Origin: Acanthosepion esculentum
Lineage: Eukaryota > Mollusca > Cephalopoda > Sepiida > Sepiidae
NCBI GenBank assembly: GCA_964036315.1
Contig: OZ038517.1
Coordinates: forward strand, 19,714,386-19,778,385
Direction: 5' to 3'
Length of the DNA: 64,000 nucleotides
Positions 9,905-20,763 of this stretch are shown here, in pieces. Made by a program: the position numbers and the translations under genes. Every line of letters starts with the position of its first letter. Within the stretch, counting starts at the first letter, position 1. A model generated the notes under the pieces. The model searched no databases and was not told the DNA's origin. It saw nothing but the letters and a program-made list of their open reading frames with translations.

Positions 9905-10085
9905 GGATGTGCGAGTGTTGTAATGGATATCGGCTTCGAATTTTTAATCGGAGAGCCGAGTTCCAATTCCCATTGGGTTCGTTATATTCACTTACGCCCA
10001 GATACCCTTGGGAAAAATATAAATTCAACTCTTCCTCTCCCTCGAACTATGGGTTAAGTCTTACACAGGCATGTCTTTTAGATTT
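9905..10085 (+). repeat. tRNA-derived SINE, 5S-linked copy
   Basis: 'gtaatggatatcggcttcga' resembles a tRNA-Arg-type A box and stem, and 'gccgagttccaattcc' an eroded B box. It is followed by 'cccttgggaaaaatat' and a pyrimidine-rich tail. A related copy lies in the opposite orientation at 46,603-46,752 with the same order (gtaatgatggatagcggctc, gagttcggattcc, cccttgggaaagg). Only this copy has a 5S-like head. Confidence 0.6.
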
Positions 10086-10495
10086 ATTTACATTCTCTGG
10101 CACATAAATATATAGAAACTTACGTGGCCACAAATGAGGGACCAGTTTATATATTGGTTGTAATATAAAATTGATCCCACACTTTATAGCCACATTCTAA
10201 TTTATTGTAGGCATGTCTTTTAGATTTATTTACATTCTCTGGAATATAAATGTATAGAAACTACCGTGACCAAAAAGTGAGGGATTAGTTTATGTATTGA
10301 TTGTAATATAAAATTGATCTCCCACTTCATAGCCTATTTATAGTTTATTGTAGGTATATCTTTTATATTTATTTACATTCTCTGGAATATGAATGTATAG
10401 AAACTAGAGTGGTCATAAAGTGAGGGATCAGATTATATATTGCTTGTAATATAGAATTGATCCCCCACTTTATTTATCTACATTCTAATTTCCTG
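10060..10495 (+). repeat. minisatellite, ~135-140 bp unit, 3 copies
   Basis: The unit 'ggcatgtcttttagatttat' + 'ttacattctctgg' + 'gtatagaaac' + 'aaagtgagggatcag' + 'tgatcccccacttta' repeats three times. Within each unit 'gtgaggga(t/c)ca' and 'tgatccc(c)cac' are inverted, so each can form a stem. Single diverged relatives lie at 12,535-12,600 and 54,565-54,650, so the unit is also dispersed. Confidence 0.85.
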
Positions 10496-10505
10496 TTTAC
10501 TTCCA

Positions 10506-10735
10506 TCCTGGTTAAGACGATAAACTACATCTGATAGCAAGGCCTCTGATCAGGAGGTTTTGTGGAGCGTGGAACCACCTCTTAATTGCTGGTGTTCCCA
10601 GGTCCACCCTGACCCGGGATGGGAGCACTTGTTAGAGTCCCAGCTATGGGTAAATAGTTAACACCCAAACTTGTTTAAAAATAGGTTTTAATACCAGAAA
10701 TACTTTGAAAAAAATATTACCAGCAATGCATTATT
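10506..10735 (-). repeat. interspersed repeat family A, copy 2
   Basis: Inverse-orientation match to 350-640, keeping the order of 'aataggttttaatacca', 'gctatgggtaaatagttaac', 'ccacctcttaattgctggtg' and 'gataaactacatc'. Confidence 0.75.
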
Positions 10736-10774
10736 ACTTTATTCCTTTTTGACTCTATTGCATACAATACCAGT

Positions 10775-12265
10775 ATTTATTTTATTTTTTATTTTATTTT
10801 ATTTTTTATTTTATTTTTTATTTATTTTATTTATTTTTTTTATCTTATTTTATATTATTTTATTTTTTATTTTATTTTATTTTTTATTTTATTTTTTATT
10901 TTATTTTTTTTATTTTATTTTTTTTATCTCATTTTATATTATTTTATTTTTTATTTTATTTTATTTTTTATTTTAGTTCCATATTGATTCGTTATGTGTT
11001 TGCCCTTGTAGATTTACAGTCAATGTTAATTAATCCAACAATGGTTAATATATCGTAACCTCACTTAACCAAACCAAATTTCCATTTGTTTCATTTTTCT
11101 CTCTAGACGCTGTTCTGACTCCTGATCTAATTTGCTGCATCATCCTGATTATTTTCTTTTTACAAATTTGATTTTTTACATTTATAATTTAAATCATTAA
11201 ATTTGATATCTTAACTTTCATTTTTTTTACTTTTAATTTCAAAATTTAATTTCATTTTTTCTACTTAATTTTATTTTCTAACATTTAAAAATTTTTCTAT
11301 TTTTTTTACTTTTTAAGTTTTTAATTTTAATTTTTAATTTTATCTTTATTTCAATTTTTTAACATTCAAATTAAAAATTTCTAGTATTTTTAATTTTTTT
11401 TTAAATTTCTGTCATTATTTCTCATATTTTATCTTTATTTTTGGCTCTTTATTATTTATTCGTTTTCCTTTTTATTTTATTTTTTATTTTGTTTTATTTT
11501 TAATTTATTTTATTTTATTTTATTTTTTATTTTTTTTTATTTCATTTTTTAATTTATTTTATATTATTTTTTATTTTATTTTTTATTTTATTTTAGTTCT
11601 TAATTTATTTTATTTTATTTTTATTTTATTTTTATTTTATTTTATTTTTATTTTATTTTTTATTTTATTATATTTTATTTTATTTTTTATTTTATTTCTT
11701 AATTTTTTTAAATTTATTTTATTTTATTTTATTTTTAATTTTAATTTTATTTTATTTCATTTCTTAATTTATTTTATTTTATTTTTATTTTATTATATTT
11801 TATTTTATTATATTTTATTTTATTTTTCATTTTTATTTTTTTATTTTATTTTTATTTTAATTTATTTTATTTTATTTTTATTTTTTATTTTATTTTATTT
11901 TTTATTTTATCTTATTTTATTTTTTATTTTAGTTCCATATTTGACAACTCAGAAAACATTATTTTATCTTTATTTCAATTTTTTAACATTCAAATTAAAA
12001 ATTTCTAGTATTTTTTAATTTTTTTAAATTTCTGCCTTTATTTCTTATATTCTATCTTTATTTTTGGCTCTTTATTATTTATCCGTTTTCCTTTTTTTAT
12101 TTTTTTTATTTTATATTTTATTTTTATTTTAAATTTATTTTATTTTATATTTTATTTTATTTCATTTCATTTTTTAATTTATTTTATTTTATTTTTATTT
12201 TATTTTTTATTTTGTTTTTCATTTTATTTTTTATCTTATTTTGTTTTTTATTTTAGTTCCATATT
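10775..12265. repeat. 1.5 kb low-complexity T/A region (TTTTA-type)
   Basis: Mostly irregular (TTTTA)n/(TTTTTA)n. It is interrupted by a complex 130-bp block present twice in direct orientation (11,338-11,470 and 11,962-12,090, with 'tttttggctctttattattt' in both). 'tttagttccata' recurs at about 10,973, 11,931 and 12,252. The block therefore expanded by large-scale duplication as well as slippage. Phe/Leu/Ile-rich reading frames here are artefacts. Confidence 0.9.
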
Positions 12266-12748
12266 TGACAACTCAGACAACATCGACAGCATCGCAGTTG
12301 TTACGGTCATGGATGGAAGACATTCTGTTAATTTTCATTGTTTACACTCTGAGTAAAATATAAGCTGTGGTCGTTTTGTTTTCAGACGCATACTCAAAAT
12401 ATTCCATGCTGTATAAAGTGCTTCCGTGGATAATGCATATCTGAATTTTACACTGTATCACAATAAATGTTTTATTCACCAAATAGTGTTGAAAAAATTT
12501 GCAATTTATATTTACACTAAAATTAATCTGAGTTTCTACGGTCATAAAGTGGGGGTACGTTTTTCTATTGTTATTAAGTAATAAATTGACCCCCCCCCCC
12601 ACCGGAATTACTAAATTATGTCAGTTTTTATTATACAGGTAAAATTTGTAAACACCTTATAGAGACTTCAAAGCAACAAAACAAAACTGCTCTCTATTAC
12701 TCACCACAGAGAACCATCCCTGCCCCCCACCCCCATTAGAATGCCTGA
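12266..12748. other. no recognisable gene
   Basis: Contains a diverged half-unit of the 10.1-10.5 kb minisatellite (12,535-12,600, with a C run at 12,590-12,600). Nothing else is recognised. Confidence 0.35.
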
Positions 12749-13342
12749 CGCTCAACTCCACTAGGGCACCTCACACTGTCCGCTGACCTGAGATGGAACA
12801 AATACATTGAGTCAATAGCTTCGTCCACTGCAAAGAAAGTTGGCTCCCTGTGCCGCACCAGGAAATTTTTCTCGCCTGAGTCGATTCCTCAGACCTACAA
12901 ATCAACCATTCGCCCTTGCATGGAGTATTGCTGCCATATATGGTCTGGAGCCCATTATGTTTCCCTTAAGGTCCTTGAGGAAATCCAGAGATGGATATGC
13001 AATGTAATTGGCCCTGATCTGGCATCTCGTCTGCAGTCGATCTCTCACAGACGTGCCGTCGCCTCCCTCTGTCTTTTTTACAAATATTTTCACGGCAACT
13101 GCTCCGATGAGCTGCTTTCGATGGTTCCCAGACTTCATGAATTTAAGCGTTCAACTAGGCTGGCATCTCGCTCTCACCCTTTCACTGTCGAAACTGTTAA
13201 GTGTAGCCGTTTCTTCTACTCCAACAGCTTCATGTCTCGCACTTCTCGCCTGTGGAACTCCCTCCCCTTTTCCTGTTTCCCTGATAGCTATAATCTCCAA
13301 CTATTCAAATATAATGTCAATCGACGTCTCCAGATGCCTTGA
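12749..13342 (+). pseudogene. LINE (family L1x) reverse transcriptase C-terminus, 5'-truncated
   Basis: An open frame of about 198 codons begins just after a stop at 12,746 and ends at TGA after RRLQMP. It reads as the region after the RT catalytic core of non-LTR retrotransposons: LTLSADLRWNKYIE, then FFSPESIPQTYKSTIRP, then CMEYCCHIWSGA, EIQRWICNVIGP, RRAVASLCLFYKYFHG, SRTSRLWNSLPFSCFP and FKYNVNRR. The catalytic YxDD part is absent, so this is a 5'-truncated insertion. A 3' UTR of about 100 bp (ctttgctctcgctccaact ... ctaGTGGCTTCCCTCCTTGC) and an A-rich tail follow. The same family is at 16,795-17,340(+), 31,880-32,290(-) and 41,590-42,650(-). The clade (CR1/Jockey/RTE-like) is uncertain. 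Confidence 0.85.
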
Positions 13343-13559
13343 TCTATCCCCTATCCTTCTCTATCACTCCTCTTTGCTCTCGCTCCAACTCTCTGTAACC
13401 CCTTGTGTGCTAGTGGCTTCCCTCCTTGCTTGGGGTGGAATGCTTAAAAAAAACTATAAACTCACATAATAAACTCACATAGGCTCTCGAATTTCTTTAC
13501 TTATTCCTCAGTCCTCCGAATTTGAAAAAAGTGGGTGAAGGAAGCTCTTATTAATTTCG

Positions 13560-13845
13560 CACTCAATGTAACTACCACCAAAAGAACAAACTTTACAAAA
13601 TTAAACTCGTTCTAGGAGAATGGCGCCATGGTCTCAAACATTTTTGGAAAGAAGAAGTTGTCCTATCAAGAATCAGAATGGGATACACCGGTATCACTCA
13701 CTGATTTCATATATTAAAAAAAATGAGCGTCCTCTTGAATACACAGCATGTTAAGGGGTATATACCGTAAAACGTATTCTGATTGTAGTGACCTTTGCCC
13801 GCCAACGGTTTTATGACATGGCTAAGATGCTAAGAAACGGAAAAT
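13560..13845 (+). pseudogene. LINE remnant, RNase H-distal C-terminal tail
   Basis: The frame around 13,625 reads WRHGLKHFWKEEVVLSRIRMGYTGITH, then stops; an adjacent frame continues KNERPLEYTA and, after another break, TFARQRFYDM. The pattern of x-E-V-x-L-x-R-x-R-x-G-(H/Y)-T-x-x-T-H, then a short Cys-His-like segment and a 'QRFYD' end, is typical of the C-terminal region of Jockey/I-like LINE ORF2 proteins. Frameshifts and stops show that it is dead. Confidence 0.6.
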
Positions 13846-13849
13846 TTTC

Positions 13850-14080
13850 GCTGGAAATAAAGAAGTGCTGAATAGCTATGTTTTATCTATCCTTTTATAT
13901 GCCAATGAATGCTGGGCAAACTAGAGGCAGCAGAAATGTGGTGTAACAATACGATTCCTCACATATCCTCAGAAGATATGTAGATAAATTCCTTTTAAGT
14001 CCACTTAATTATTTCAGTTTCGTAGAAAATTCGTCTCCAGTCCATCTTTGAGTCAATTTAAGTGTCAGAGTTGTTCAGGA
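13850..14080 (+). pseudogene. LINE remnant, RT tail (LLYxxECW type)
   Basis: Frames read SYVLSILLYANECW, then after a one-base shift KLEAAEMWC. This matches the conserved post-RT segment (LLYGxExW ... LEAAEMW) of many CR1/RTE-like LINE proteins. It lies immediately downstream of another LINE tail and is heavily degraded. Confidence 0.55.
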
Positions 14081-14815
14081 TTTCTGTCTCCAACCGCCTT
14101 TGCATTGGCAAACATAAAATTTTGTCAATGATTTTAGATAATCATAAAAGTAGTTCTTTGAAGAATCTGACCACCTAAAAAGCCGAATGGATGGTCTCTT
14201 GTTAAGGAACACAAAGGGACGGATAGGGGTGGTTGGTCCCCAGTCACTATCCATATAAGCAGAGTGAGGGAGGAAGTCAGTAAGTAGGTAGGTGACAGGT
14301 GAGGAAAGAACCAGCAGAATTTAGGGAAATGGCAGTTTTGCCGTAGTAAAACATAGACGGCTAAATGAGAATTCGTGTTGTTGCTATTTTTCAACGAGAG
14401 TGTCTTGAAAAGCAATTGTCTTTATTCTTTGTCGAGCCAAATGGACAAACCTGTAGACATAGCTAGCCGGGTGTATACGCATACAACCGACCTTGCATAT
14501 CATTATAGGTAAAATAAACGACGGAATAGCGGGGAACGTCGTCACAGTGGTTCTACAGAAGGATACTGAAAATTCCAAAATTCCATCTTGTTTTTTCATT
14601 ATACTCATAATGCTTGTCCATTTCGACGCTAAGTAAGCCGCTACCTGAAGTGGCTCTTGGGCCTGATAATGGATGAACATAAATAAAAATAACATTTAAA
14701 AGGTTGCAAGTTGTGGTGTATTATAGACGTGTGTGTATGTGTATCCACACAGGACAAACAATTAAGAAAAAACATACTTGTGGTTCTATTACAGGACATT
14801 TATTTCCTTTTTATA
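14081..14815. other. no recognisable gene
   Basis: Minus-strand open frames at 14,134-14,415 and 14,384-14,695 have no recognisable motif. I see no convincing splice-bounded exon. Confidence 0.35.
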
Positions 14816-14825
14816 TAAACCTTGG

Positions 14826-15560
14826 GAAACAAAGTTCTTTTTGGACTAGAAATTACAGTAAGTACGGAGTAATGGTTGAGTTTAATTCAGCCTTGCCCAG
14901 ACTTGGAACAACCAAAGAAAAGTTTGTACTTTATCGCTGGAAGGTTTAAACATGATTATGGGATGTCCGTTTTCTTTTTGGATCAGAAGTTAGGGTAAGT
15001 AAGTATAAGTATCGTATTAATGTTTAAGTTCAAGTCAGCCTTGCGCAGGCTAAAAACAACCAAAGAAAAGTTTATACTTTATCACTGGAAGGTTTAAACA
15101 TGATTATGGGATGTCCGTTTTCTTTTTGGACCAGAAGTTAGGGTAAGTATCAGCATCTTATAAATCTTGAGGAAAGTTCTTTTTGGACCAGAAATTAGAG
15201 TAAGTATTAATGTGTGAGTTCAAGTCAGCCTTGCCCACGCTTGGAACAACCAAAGAAAAGTTTGTACTTTATCGCTGGAAGGTTGAAACATAGTTATGAG
15301 ATGTCCGTTTTCTTTTTGGTCCAGAAGTTAGGGTAAGTATCAGCATCGGATTAACGTTTGAGTTCAAGTCAGCCTTGCACAGATTTGGAGCAACCAAAGA
15401 AAAGTTTGTACTTTATCGTTGGAAGGTTTAAACATGGTTACAGGATGTCCGTTTTCTTTTTGGACCAGAAGTTAGGGTAATTAAGTATCAGCATAGTATT
15501 AATGGTTGATTTCAAGTCAGCCTTGTGCAAAGTTGGAAGAACCAAAGAAATCTTTTGTAC
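14826..15560 (+). repeat. tandem repeat, ~147-190 bp unit, 5 copies
   Basis: The block 'ttgagttcaagtcagccttg' + 'caaccaaagaaaagtttgta' + 'ctttatcgctggaagg' + 'gatgtccgttttctttttgg' + 'cagaagttagggtaagta' recurs with the anchor 'caaccaaagaaa' at about 14,909, 15,057, 15,247, 15,391 and (variant 'gaaccaaagaaa') 15,539. Each unit holds a good splice-donor-like 'agGGTAAGTA', but no conserved open frame spans units. I therefore read it as a minisatellite, not exon repetition. Confidence 0.85.
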
Positions 15561-15957
15561 TCACTTAATAAGTGGAGATGTTGAGACCATCGTCAGACGA
15601 CATTCGTTGGAAAATGGAAAGAGTATTCAGCCGTCAGTGGACCTGGGAAACAGGAGGTTCTCCAGCTGGGACGTAATTACCACGTTGTGCTACATCTTGG
15701 AGCAGGGGAAGAAAGAGTACGAGACAAGAAAGTGTTTGTCTTTTTATAGACATAACCAGCGCCGTCTATCAGGAGTTTGAAGAAACCATGGGCGGTAATG
15801 ACATTCCTGGTTCCTTTACTCTTAGGTACATTGGAAAATGTATTTTGTTTTATTATTCATTGTTTTTTATTTATCGATTTTATTTCATTTTCCTACAAAT
15901 TAAACTTTTTAAGTGTCTGCTATAGACAACATTATATTCAGGAAAACATAGACTTAG
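15561..15957 (+). other. unassigned stretch between two minisatellites
   Basis: An open frame continues to 15,780 (VETIVRRHSLENGKS and on) with no motif I know. From an ATG at 15,798 a hydrophobic stretch (MTFLVPLLLGT) resembles a signal peptide but has no downstream exon. Left unassigned. Confidence 0.3.
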
Positions 15958-16775
15958 TAGTTGAACTATGTTGGTGATACAACCATTCACTTCTTCCTGA
16001 CGTCATCAGTTCTCGACTTGGTATCTATGTTGTTGATACGACCATTTACTCCTTCCTGACGTCATCAGTTCTCGTCTTGGTATCTATGTTGGTGATATGA
16101 CCATTTACTCCTTCCTGACGTCATCAGTTCTCGTCTTGGTATCTATGTTGGTGATACGACCATTTACTCCTTCCTGACGTCATCAGTTCTCGTCTTGGTA
16201 TCTATGTTTGGTGATACGACCATTTACTCCTTCCTGACGTCATCAGTTCTCGTCTTGGTATCTATGTTTGGTGATACGACCATTTACTCCTTCCAGACGT
16301 CATCAGTTCTCGTCTTGGTATCTATGTTGATGATACGACCATTTACTCCTTCCTGAAGTCATCAGTTCTCGTCTTCGTATCTATGTTTGGTGATACGACC
16401 ATTTACTCCTTCCTGATGTCATCAGTTCTCGTCTTGGTATCTATGTTGGTGATACGACCATTTACTCCTTCCTGACGTCATCAGTTCTCGTCTTGGTATC
16501 TATGTTTGTGATACGACCATTTACTCCTTCCTGACGTCATCAGTTCTCGTCTTGGTATCTATGTTGGTGATACGACCATTTACTCCTTCCTGGCGTCATC
16601 AGTTCTCATCTTGGTATCTATGTTTGGTGATACGACCATTTACTCCTTCCTGACGTCATCAGTTCTCGTCTTGGTATCTATGTTTGTGATACGACCATTT
16701 ACTCCTTCCTGACGTCATCAGTTCTCGTCTTGGTATCTATGTTTGGTGATACGACCATTTACTCCCTCCTGACGT
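15958..16775 (+). repeat. 59-60 bp minisatellite, 14 units, each with a CRE-type site
   Basis: The unit is 'gtgatacgaccatttactcc' + 'ttcctgacgtcatcagttct' + 'cgtcttggtatctatgttt'. Nine of the 14 units keep the full palindrome TGACGTCA (starts 15,998, 16,057, 16,116, 16,175, 16,235, 16,473, 16,532, 16,651, 16,710). Four units have one-base variants and the last is cut after TGACGT. TGACGTCA is the classical CREB/ATF binding site. The units are highly similar, so the array is young. Whether it acts as an enhancer is not shown. Confidence 0.95.
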
Positions 16776-16794
16776 TTTTTTTTAATTTAAGTCT

Positions 16795-17340
16795 ATTAAG
16801 AAATTGCCAACAAGATCTCATCAATTTACAGTTGAATTTGTTAGATATAACCGTAACTTCTATGCTAACAGTTTCTTTTCTCGCACTTCTCCTTTATGGC
16901 ATTCTTTTACGGCTTCTTGCTTTCCTCTCAACTTTGATCTTCAAAAAATTAATGCAATATCAATCATTATCGACTGTCTTCCTGATTACTCTTCTATTGT
17001 TCTCACTTAATTTTCACTTGTGGAACTCTTTTCCGGCTTCTTGCTTTCCTGTCAACTTTGATCTTCAAAAATTTAAATGCAATGTCAATCGTTATCTACT
17101 GTCTTCCTGATTACTCTTCTTTTGTTCTCACTCATTTTTCGCTTGTGGAACTCTCTTCCGGCTTCTTGCTTTCCTCTCAACTTTAATCGTCAAAAATTTA
17201 AATGCAATGTCAATCGTTATCTACTGTCTTCCCGATTACTCTTTTACTCTTCTCACTCCTTAATAATGTTTCTGCTTTCTAATTCTTCCACATCCATTAA
17301 CCCCTTCGTGTCTTAGTGGCTTTACTTCCTTGCATGGGAT
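16795..17340 (+). pseudogene. LINE (family L1x) 3' end with tandem 125-bp repeats of the ORF terminus
   Basis: The sequence starts in the ORF tail (PTRSHQFTVEF, RYNRNFYANSFFSRTSPLWHS). The last part of the ORF (LWNSLPASCFP ... FKCNVNRYLLSS, stop) plus adjacent 3' UTR is then repeated about three times with a 125-bp period; 'gtcaatcgttatctactgtc' sits at 17,083 and 17,208, with an earlier variant near 16,958. The final unit continues into the 3' UTR 'gtcttagtggctttacttcc'. Compare the same tail repeated about five times at 41,590-42,200 on minus. Confidence 0.8.
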
Positions 17341-17419
17341 GAAATGATTCAAAAAAATTTTCTCAGTCTGCGATGTGATTTAGATATCACTTTTATTTTA
17401 TTTTTTTATATTAAAATTT

Positions 17420-17705
17420 TGGATGGATAATTTGATATCATAATGACCTTTTAAGAGGAACATTACGAAAGTCATTCAGCTGTACTGGCTTATCCTTATT
17501 CAAATAAGGAACCCAAACCCTCGTTTTTAAGAACTGTTTGATGTTACCAAGAAAGCTAATTAGGGAATTCACAGGGTCTTCAGCTACCATAAAATGGAAA
17601 TCTGCCCTAATAGTTTTGATTCCCCAGATATCCAGTTATCAAAAGTGGAATCGCGAGGTTAAGACTTACCACCCACGTGCTAACCCTTAATGGCTGTCAC
17701 AGATT
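17420..17705 (+). repeat. interspersed repeat family D, copy 1
   Basis: 'ccagatatccag', 'ccacccac(g/a)t(g/a)ctaaccct' and 'aatggctgtcacagatt', in order, recur in direct orientation at 19,430-19,715. The two copies bracket the inverted-repeat element of 18.4-19.35 kb, about 2.0 kb apart. Confidence 0.75.
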
Positions 17706-18077
17706 AAAAAAAACGGGAAAAAAATAAAAGGGTAATGTTTAAAACATTATTTATGAAGTGACCTGATATTTTTTTGTTTCTCTGTCCACTTGGCATAAAT
17801 ATAATTATTTGGTGAACAGCTACCCTCCAAATATTTTTTTTTTAATTTTATATTCAGGAAAATATAAGCTTCCAAATGAAATATTTCACTTCTATACATG
17901 TCGTCTGCTTCTCAAATGACCTAGTTAGCCGTAAGAAAAAAAAAACAAATGAGATGGGATAAAGATAAAATAAACATCCCCACAATAAGAAGGGAGTTTC
18001 AAAAGGACGTGTTTTCCCATGACACCGCTATTATTTTAACTACCCCCCTTAAATGTAAGCAATTTTAATTTATATGA

Positions 18078-18200
18078 TGATCCAAGCTTTAAGCAGTTGA
18101 ATTAACTCTTCGCTTTAATGGAGTTACCTCCCTTGCGCTTGCACCTAATATAATGTCACTTTTATATGACAATGAAGGAGCGTTCCAAGATGTTTACTTA
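18078..18200 (+). repeat. interspersed repeat family C, copy 2
   Basis: Match to 7005-7130, sharing 'aatggagttacctcccttgc', 'tatgacaatg' and 'agatgtttac' in order. Confidence 0.7.
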
Positions 18201-18394
18201 CCAAAGAGGGGAAAAGACCGATTACGTGAAATAAAAGAAAACAATAATAATTGAAAAAAAATGTATTTAAAGACACACATCTAAAAACTTCGTAATAGTA
18301 TGGATATAAAATGGAGGTTAGATTTTTTTTTATTGTTACAAACAAGGACCTTCGTGCTCGCAAAAAAAAAAAAACAAAAAAAAACGGAGTGTCA

Positions 18395-19350
18395 TATGGA
18401 AGGTTTTTCCCCTGACACCGTTTTCATTTTTAACTGCCTTCACTCTTTGGCAATGTTTATTGTTTTAAAAAGCGATGATGAGAATTGGAATAAAATCTAA
18501 GCATATGCTGAAAGTGAATTTATGCATTTTCCTTGTTCTTAAGAATTGACAACGAAAATAATAAACAATATTTATTTTTAGATTGTTTATCTACACTATT
18601 TATTCTATTCTTTATTGGAATGGTTGGCAAAACATTGGCTAATTGCCAATTGATTCGAACTTTATAAAATGGTAAATAATAATTATTTCCTCATAGTTGG
18701 TTCACATATTTTAATAATTTAGTAAATGTTTATAAATTTATGAATAAAAAATTGTTTTCATATTTATTACTTTATGAATTGGTAAATGATAAATATTGCA
18801 TTGTATTAAATGTTGTAAATATAAAATTATTCTTGTAAATTGTTGGCTTTACAAAATAACCCTCTCTAGGGGATGCTCTTTAAGTCTATAAATAGGCAAC
18901 CATTATTTACACTATTTATTTATTATTCGAATGGTTGGGAAAACATTAGATAATTTCCAATTGATTCGAACTTTATAAAATGGTAAATAATAAGGATTTC
19001 CTTATAGTTGGTTAACATATTTTAATATTTTTTATTTTATAAATTTATGAATAAAACATTATTTTCGTATTTCTTTCTTTGAACTGGTAAATTATAAATA
19101 TTCCATTGCCTTTGTATTAATTATTAGAATGTTGTAAATTTAAAATTATTCTTGTAAATGATCAATCTAAGTTATGTTAATATTTTTCTTATGAATTCTC
19201 AAGAACAAAAAAATGTATGAATTAACTTTCATCATATGTTTAGATTTTATTCCAATTCTCGTCATCGCTTTTAAAATCAATAAACATTGCTGAAGAGTGA
19301 AGGTAGTTAAAAAAAATAAAGCGGTGTCCTGGGAAAAAAGATTCGTGTTG
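18395..19350. mobile_element. inverted-repeat element with ~155-bp arms
   Basis: Arm 18,395-18,555 ('gacaccg', 'ttcactctt', 'gcaatgtttattg', 'agcgatgatgagaattggaa', 'taaaatctaa', 'ttgttctt') is repeated in reverse complement at 19,195-19,350 with roughly 85% identity. Inside, a ~330-bp AT-rich segment is present twice in tandem (about 18,575-18,845 and 18,900-19,170; 'ccaattgattcgaactttat' in both). No transposase is present. The layout fits a non-autonomous DNA element with long terminal inverted repeats. A diverged copy of the internal segment lies at 55,613-55,790. Confidence 0.7.
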
Positions 19351-19429
19351 ATATGACATCTTATTTACGGACACGTTTATTGACCAAAATGTTTACTTTA
19401 TCTATTCTATCAAAAATTGGTTGAATAAG

Positions 19430-19715
19430 CCTAAACAATGACGACCTTTTGAGAGCAACAGACTGAGAGAAAAATATTCCAAAATGTGTTCAGCTGTACC
19501 AGCCTTTTCATTATTAAAATAGGGATCCCAAGCCCTCGCTTTTAAAAATTGTTTGAAGTTGCAAATAAAAAGCTAGTTAGAGAATTCACAGTAGCTTCGG
19601 CTATCATAAAATCGGAATTTACTCCATTCCCAGATATCCAGATACTATGAGTGCAATCTCGATGTGAAGAATTACCACCCACATACTAACCCTCTTAATG
19701 GCTGTCACAGATTTA
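19430..19715 (+). repeat. interspersed repeat family D, copy 2
   Basis: Direct partner of 17,420-17,705. Confidence 0.75.
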
Positions 19716-19732
19716 TAAGTAAGTTAAGTGCC

Positions 19733-19790
19733 AATAATTACTTATCCCCTGAAACAAGTAAATGCTTACAGACTCAAATATAAGCGATCA
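19733..19790 (+). repeat. isolated 55-bp satellite unit at left boundary
   Basis: One diverged unit ('gaaacaagtaaatgcttaca', 'gactcaaatataa') followed by 'atcaatattc'. The right end of the satellite block (31,619-31,655) has the same terminal variant ('gactcaaatataaatgccc', 'aatattc'), so both mark the original edges. Confidence 0.7.
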
Positions 19791-20607
19791 ATATTCGCCT
19801 ATCTCTTGTCGCGGATATATAACTAAGTAAATAATTATAAAACCCTTTAACATTTATATATACAAAAATACTCGTAGAAAATCCGAAACAGCAAAATGTG
19901 GAAACAATAAAAAGAGTATTATCTATTATTACGTTGTTATGTGGTTTTGGAAACATGAAAGACAGTAATACTGAATAAAATTGTGAGTTTGGGATCAAAT
20001 TTAGATCAAATATGGATCAGAATCCGACAGAATGATAAGATAAAAATAAGTAAACTGTATACAATCTTTATAATATGTTTTTTTTTTTATAGATGTATGT
20101 AATGAGTGTCCAGATAATTTAGCTGGAAAAATACAAGAAATGTCTAGGATTTTCATACCTTGATTTTTTTATTGAGTGCTAAGAGATAAATGTTACTATG
20201 ATGACCTGAAAAAGGAAAAGGAGATGAAATTTTTGTTGACGCACATGTTAACAACCTGTCTGTGTGAACTGCTTGTCCTACAGTGAAAATGTCACGTATT
20301 TGTGTTTGTAGAGGGGAAAAGTGGAGCCAATTCTCATTGGTTTATTGTGAGTGAATTATAATTGTTATAATTATTTTATTATCATTTTTTTTTGGCATTA
20401 TAATACATTTTTAGTTATTATTTATGGACCCGAAACCGTGACAGTATGATTATTTTTTTAATCGATGTATGTCTTTATGGACACTACACCCTGAAGCAGA
20501 TAAATGTGTAGTTTTAAAGAAAAGAAAAAAAAAGACTGTCAACTTATAGTAGCAATAAACGTCTGCAACAGATTTCTTTTGTCTCTCGACCGCAACACTT
20601 GTAGCCA
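19791..20607. other. AT-rich sequence without recognised gene
   Basis: No exon or RNA gene recognised. It is a one-off insertion between the lone 55-bp unit and the main array. Confidence 0.35.
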
Positions 20608-20763
20608 AATCACAGTTCAAACGATAATCCGTCGTAACAGTCCAACGGGCAACGTAGAAAACGACAAAATGGGGTCGCATATCCAACCTTCACTTCACAT
20701 CGGCAAAACACCGCGTGTTCGTCCAAGCTCAGAAAATCTCCACATAAGCGAAAACAACGACAA
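20608..20763 (+). repeat. non-satellite anchor block, copy 1
   Basis: 156 bp ('aatcacagttcaaacgataa' to 'cgaaaacaacgacaaattct') with higher GC than the array. It is repeated nearly unchanged at 23,841-23,990, and both copies are followed by the same first satellite units. This points to duplication of a larger block (about 3.2 kb) that includes the anchor and the start of the array. Confidence 0.9.

Noticed and set aside
10749..10976. Phe/Leu-rich 75-codon open frame
   Set aside because: Pure TTTTA low complexity.
14826..15560. Repeated donor-like GGTAAGTA as duplicated exons
   Set aside because: Frames are not conserved between units and no consistent acceptor pairs with the donors.
15777..15977. 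Signal-peptide-like frame
   Set aside because: It would start at TTG. From the first ATG (15,798) it has no downstream domain or splice-linked exon. Kept only as a remark.
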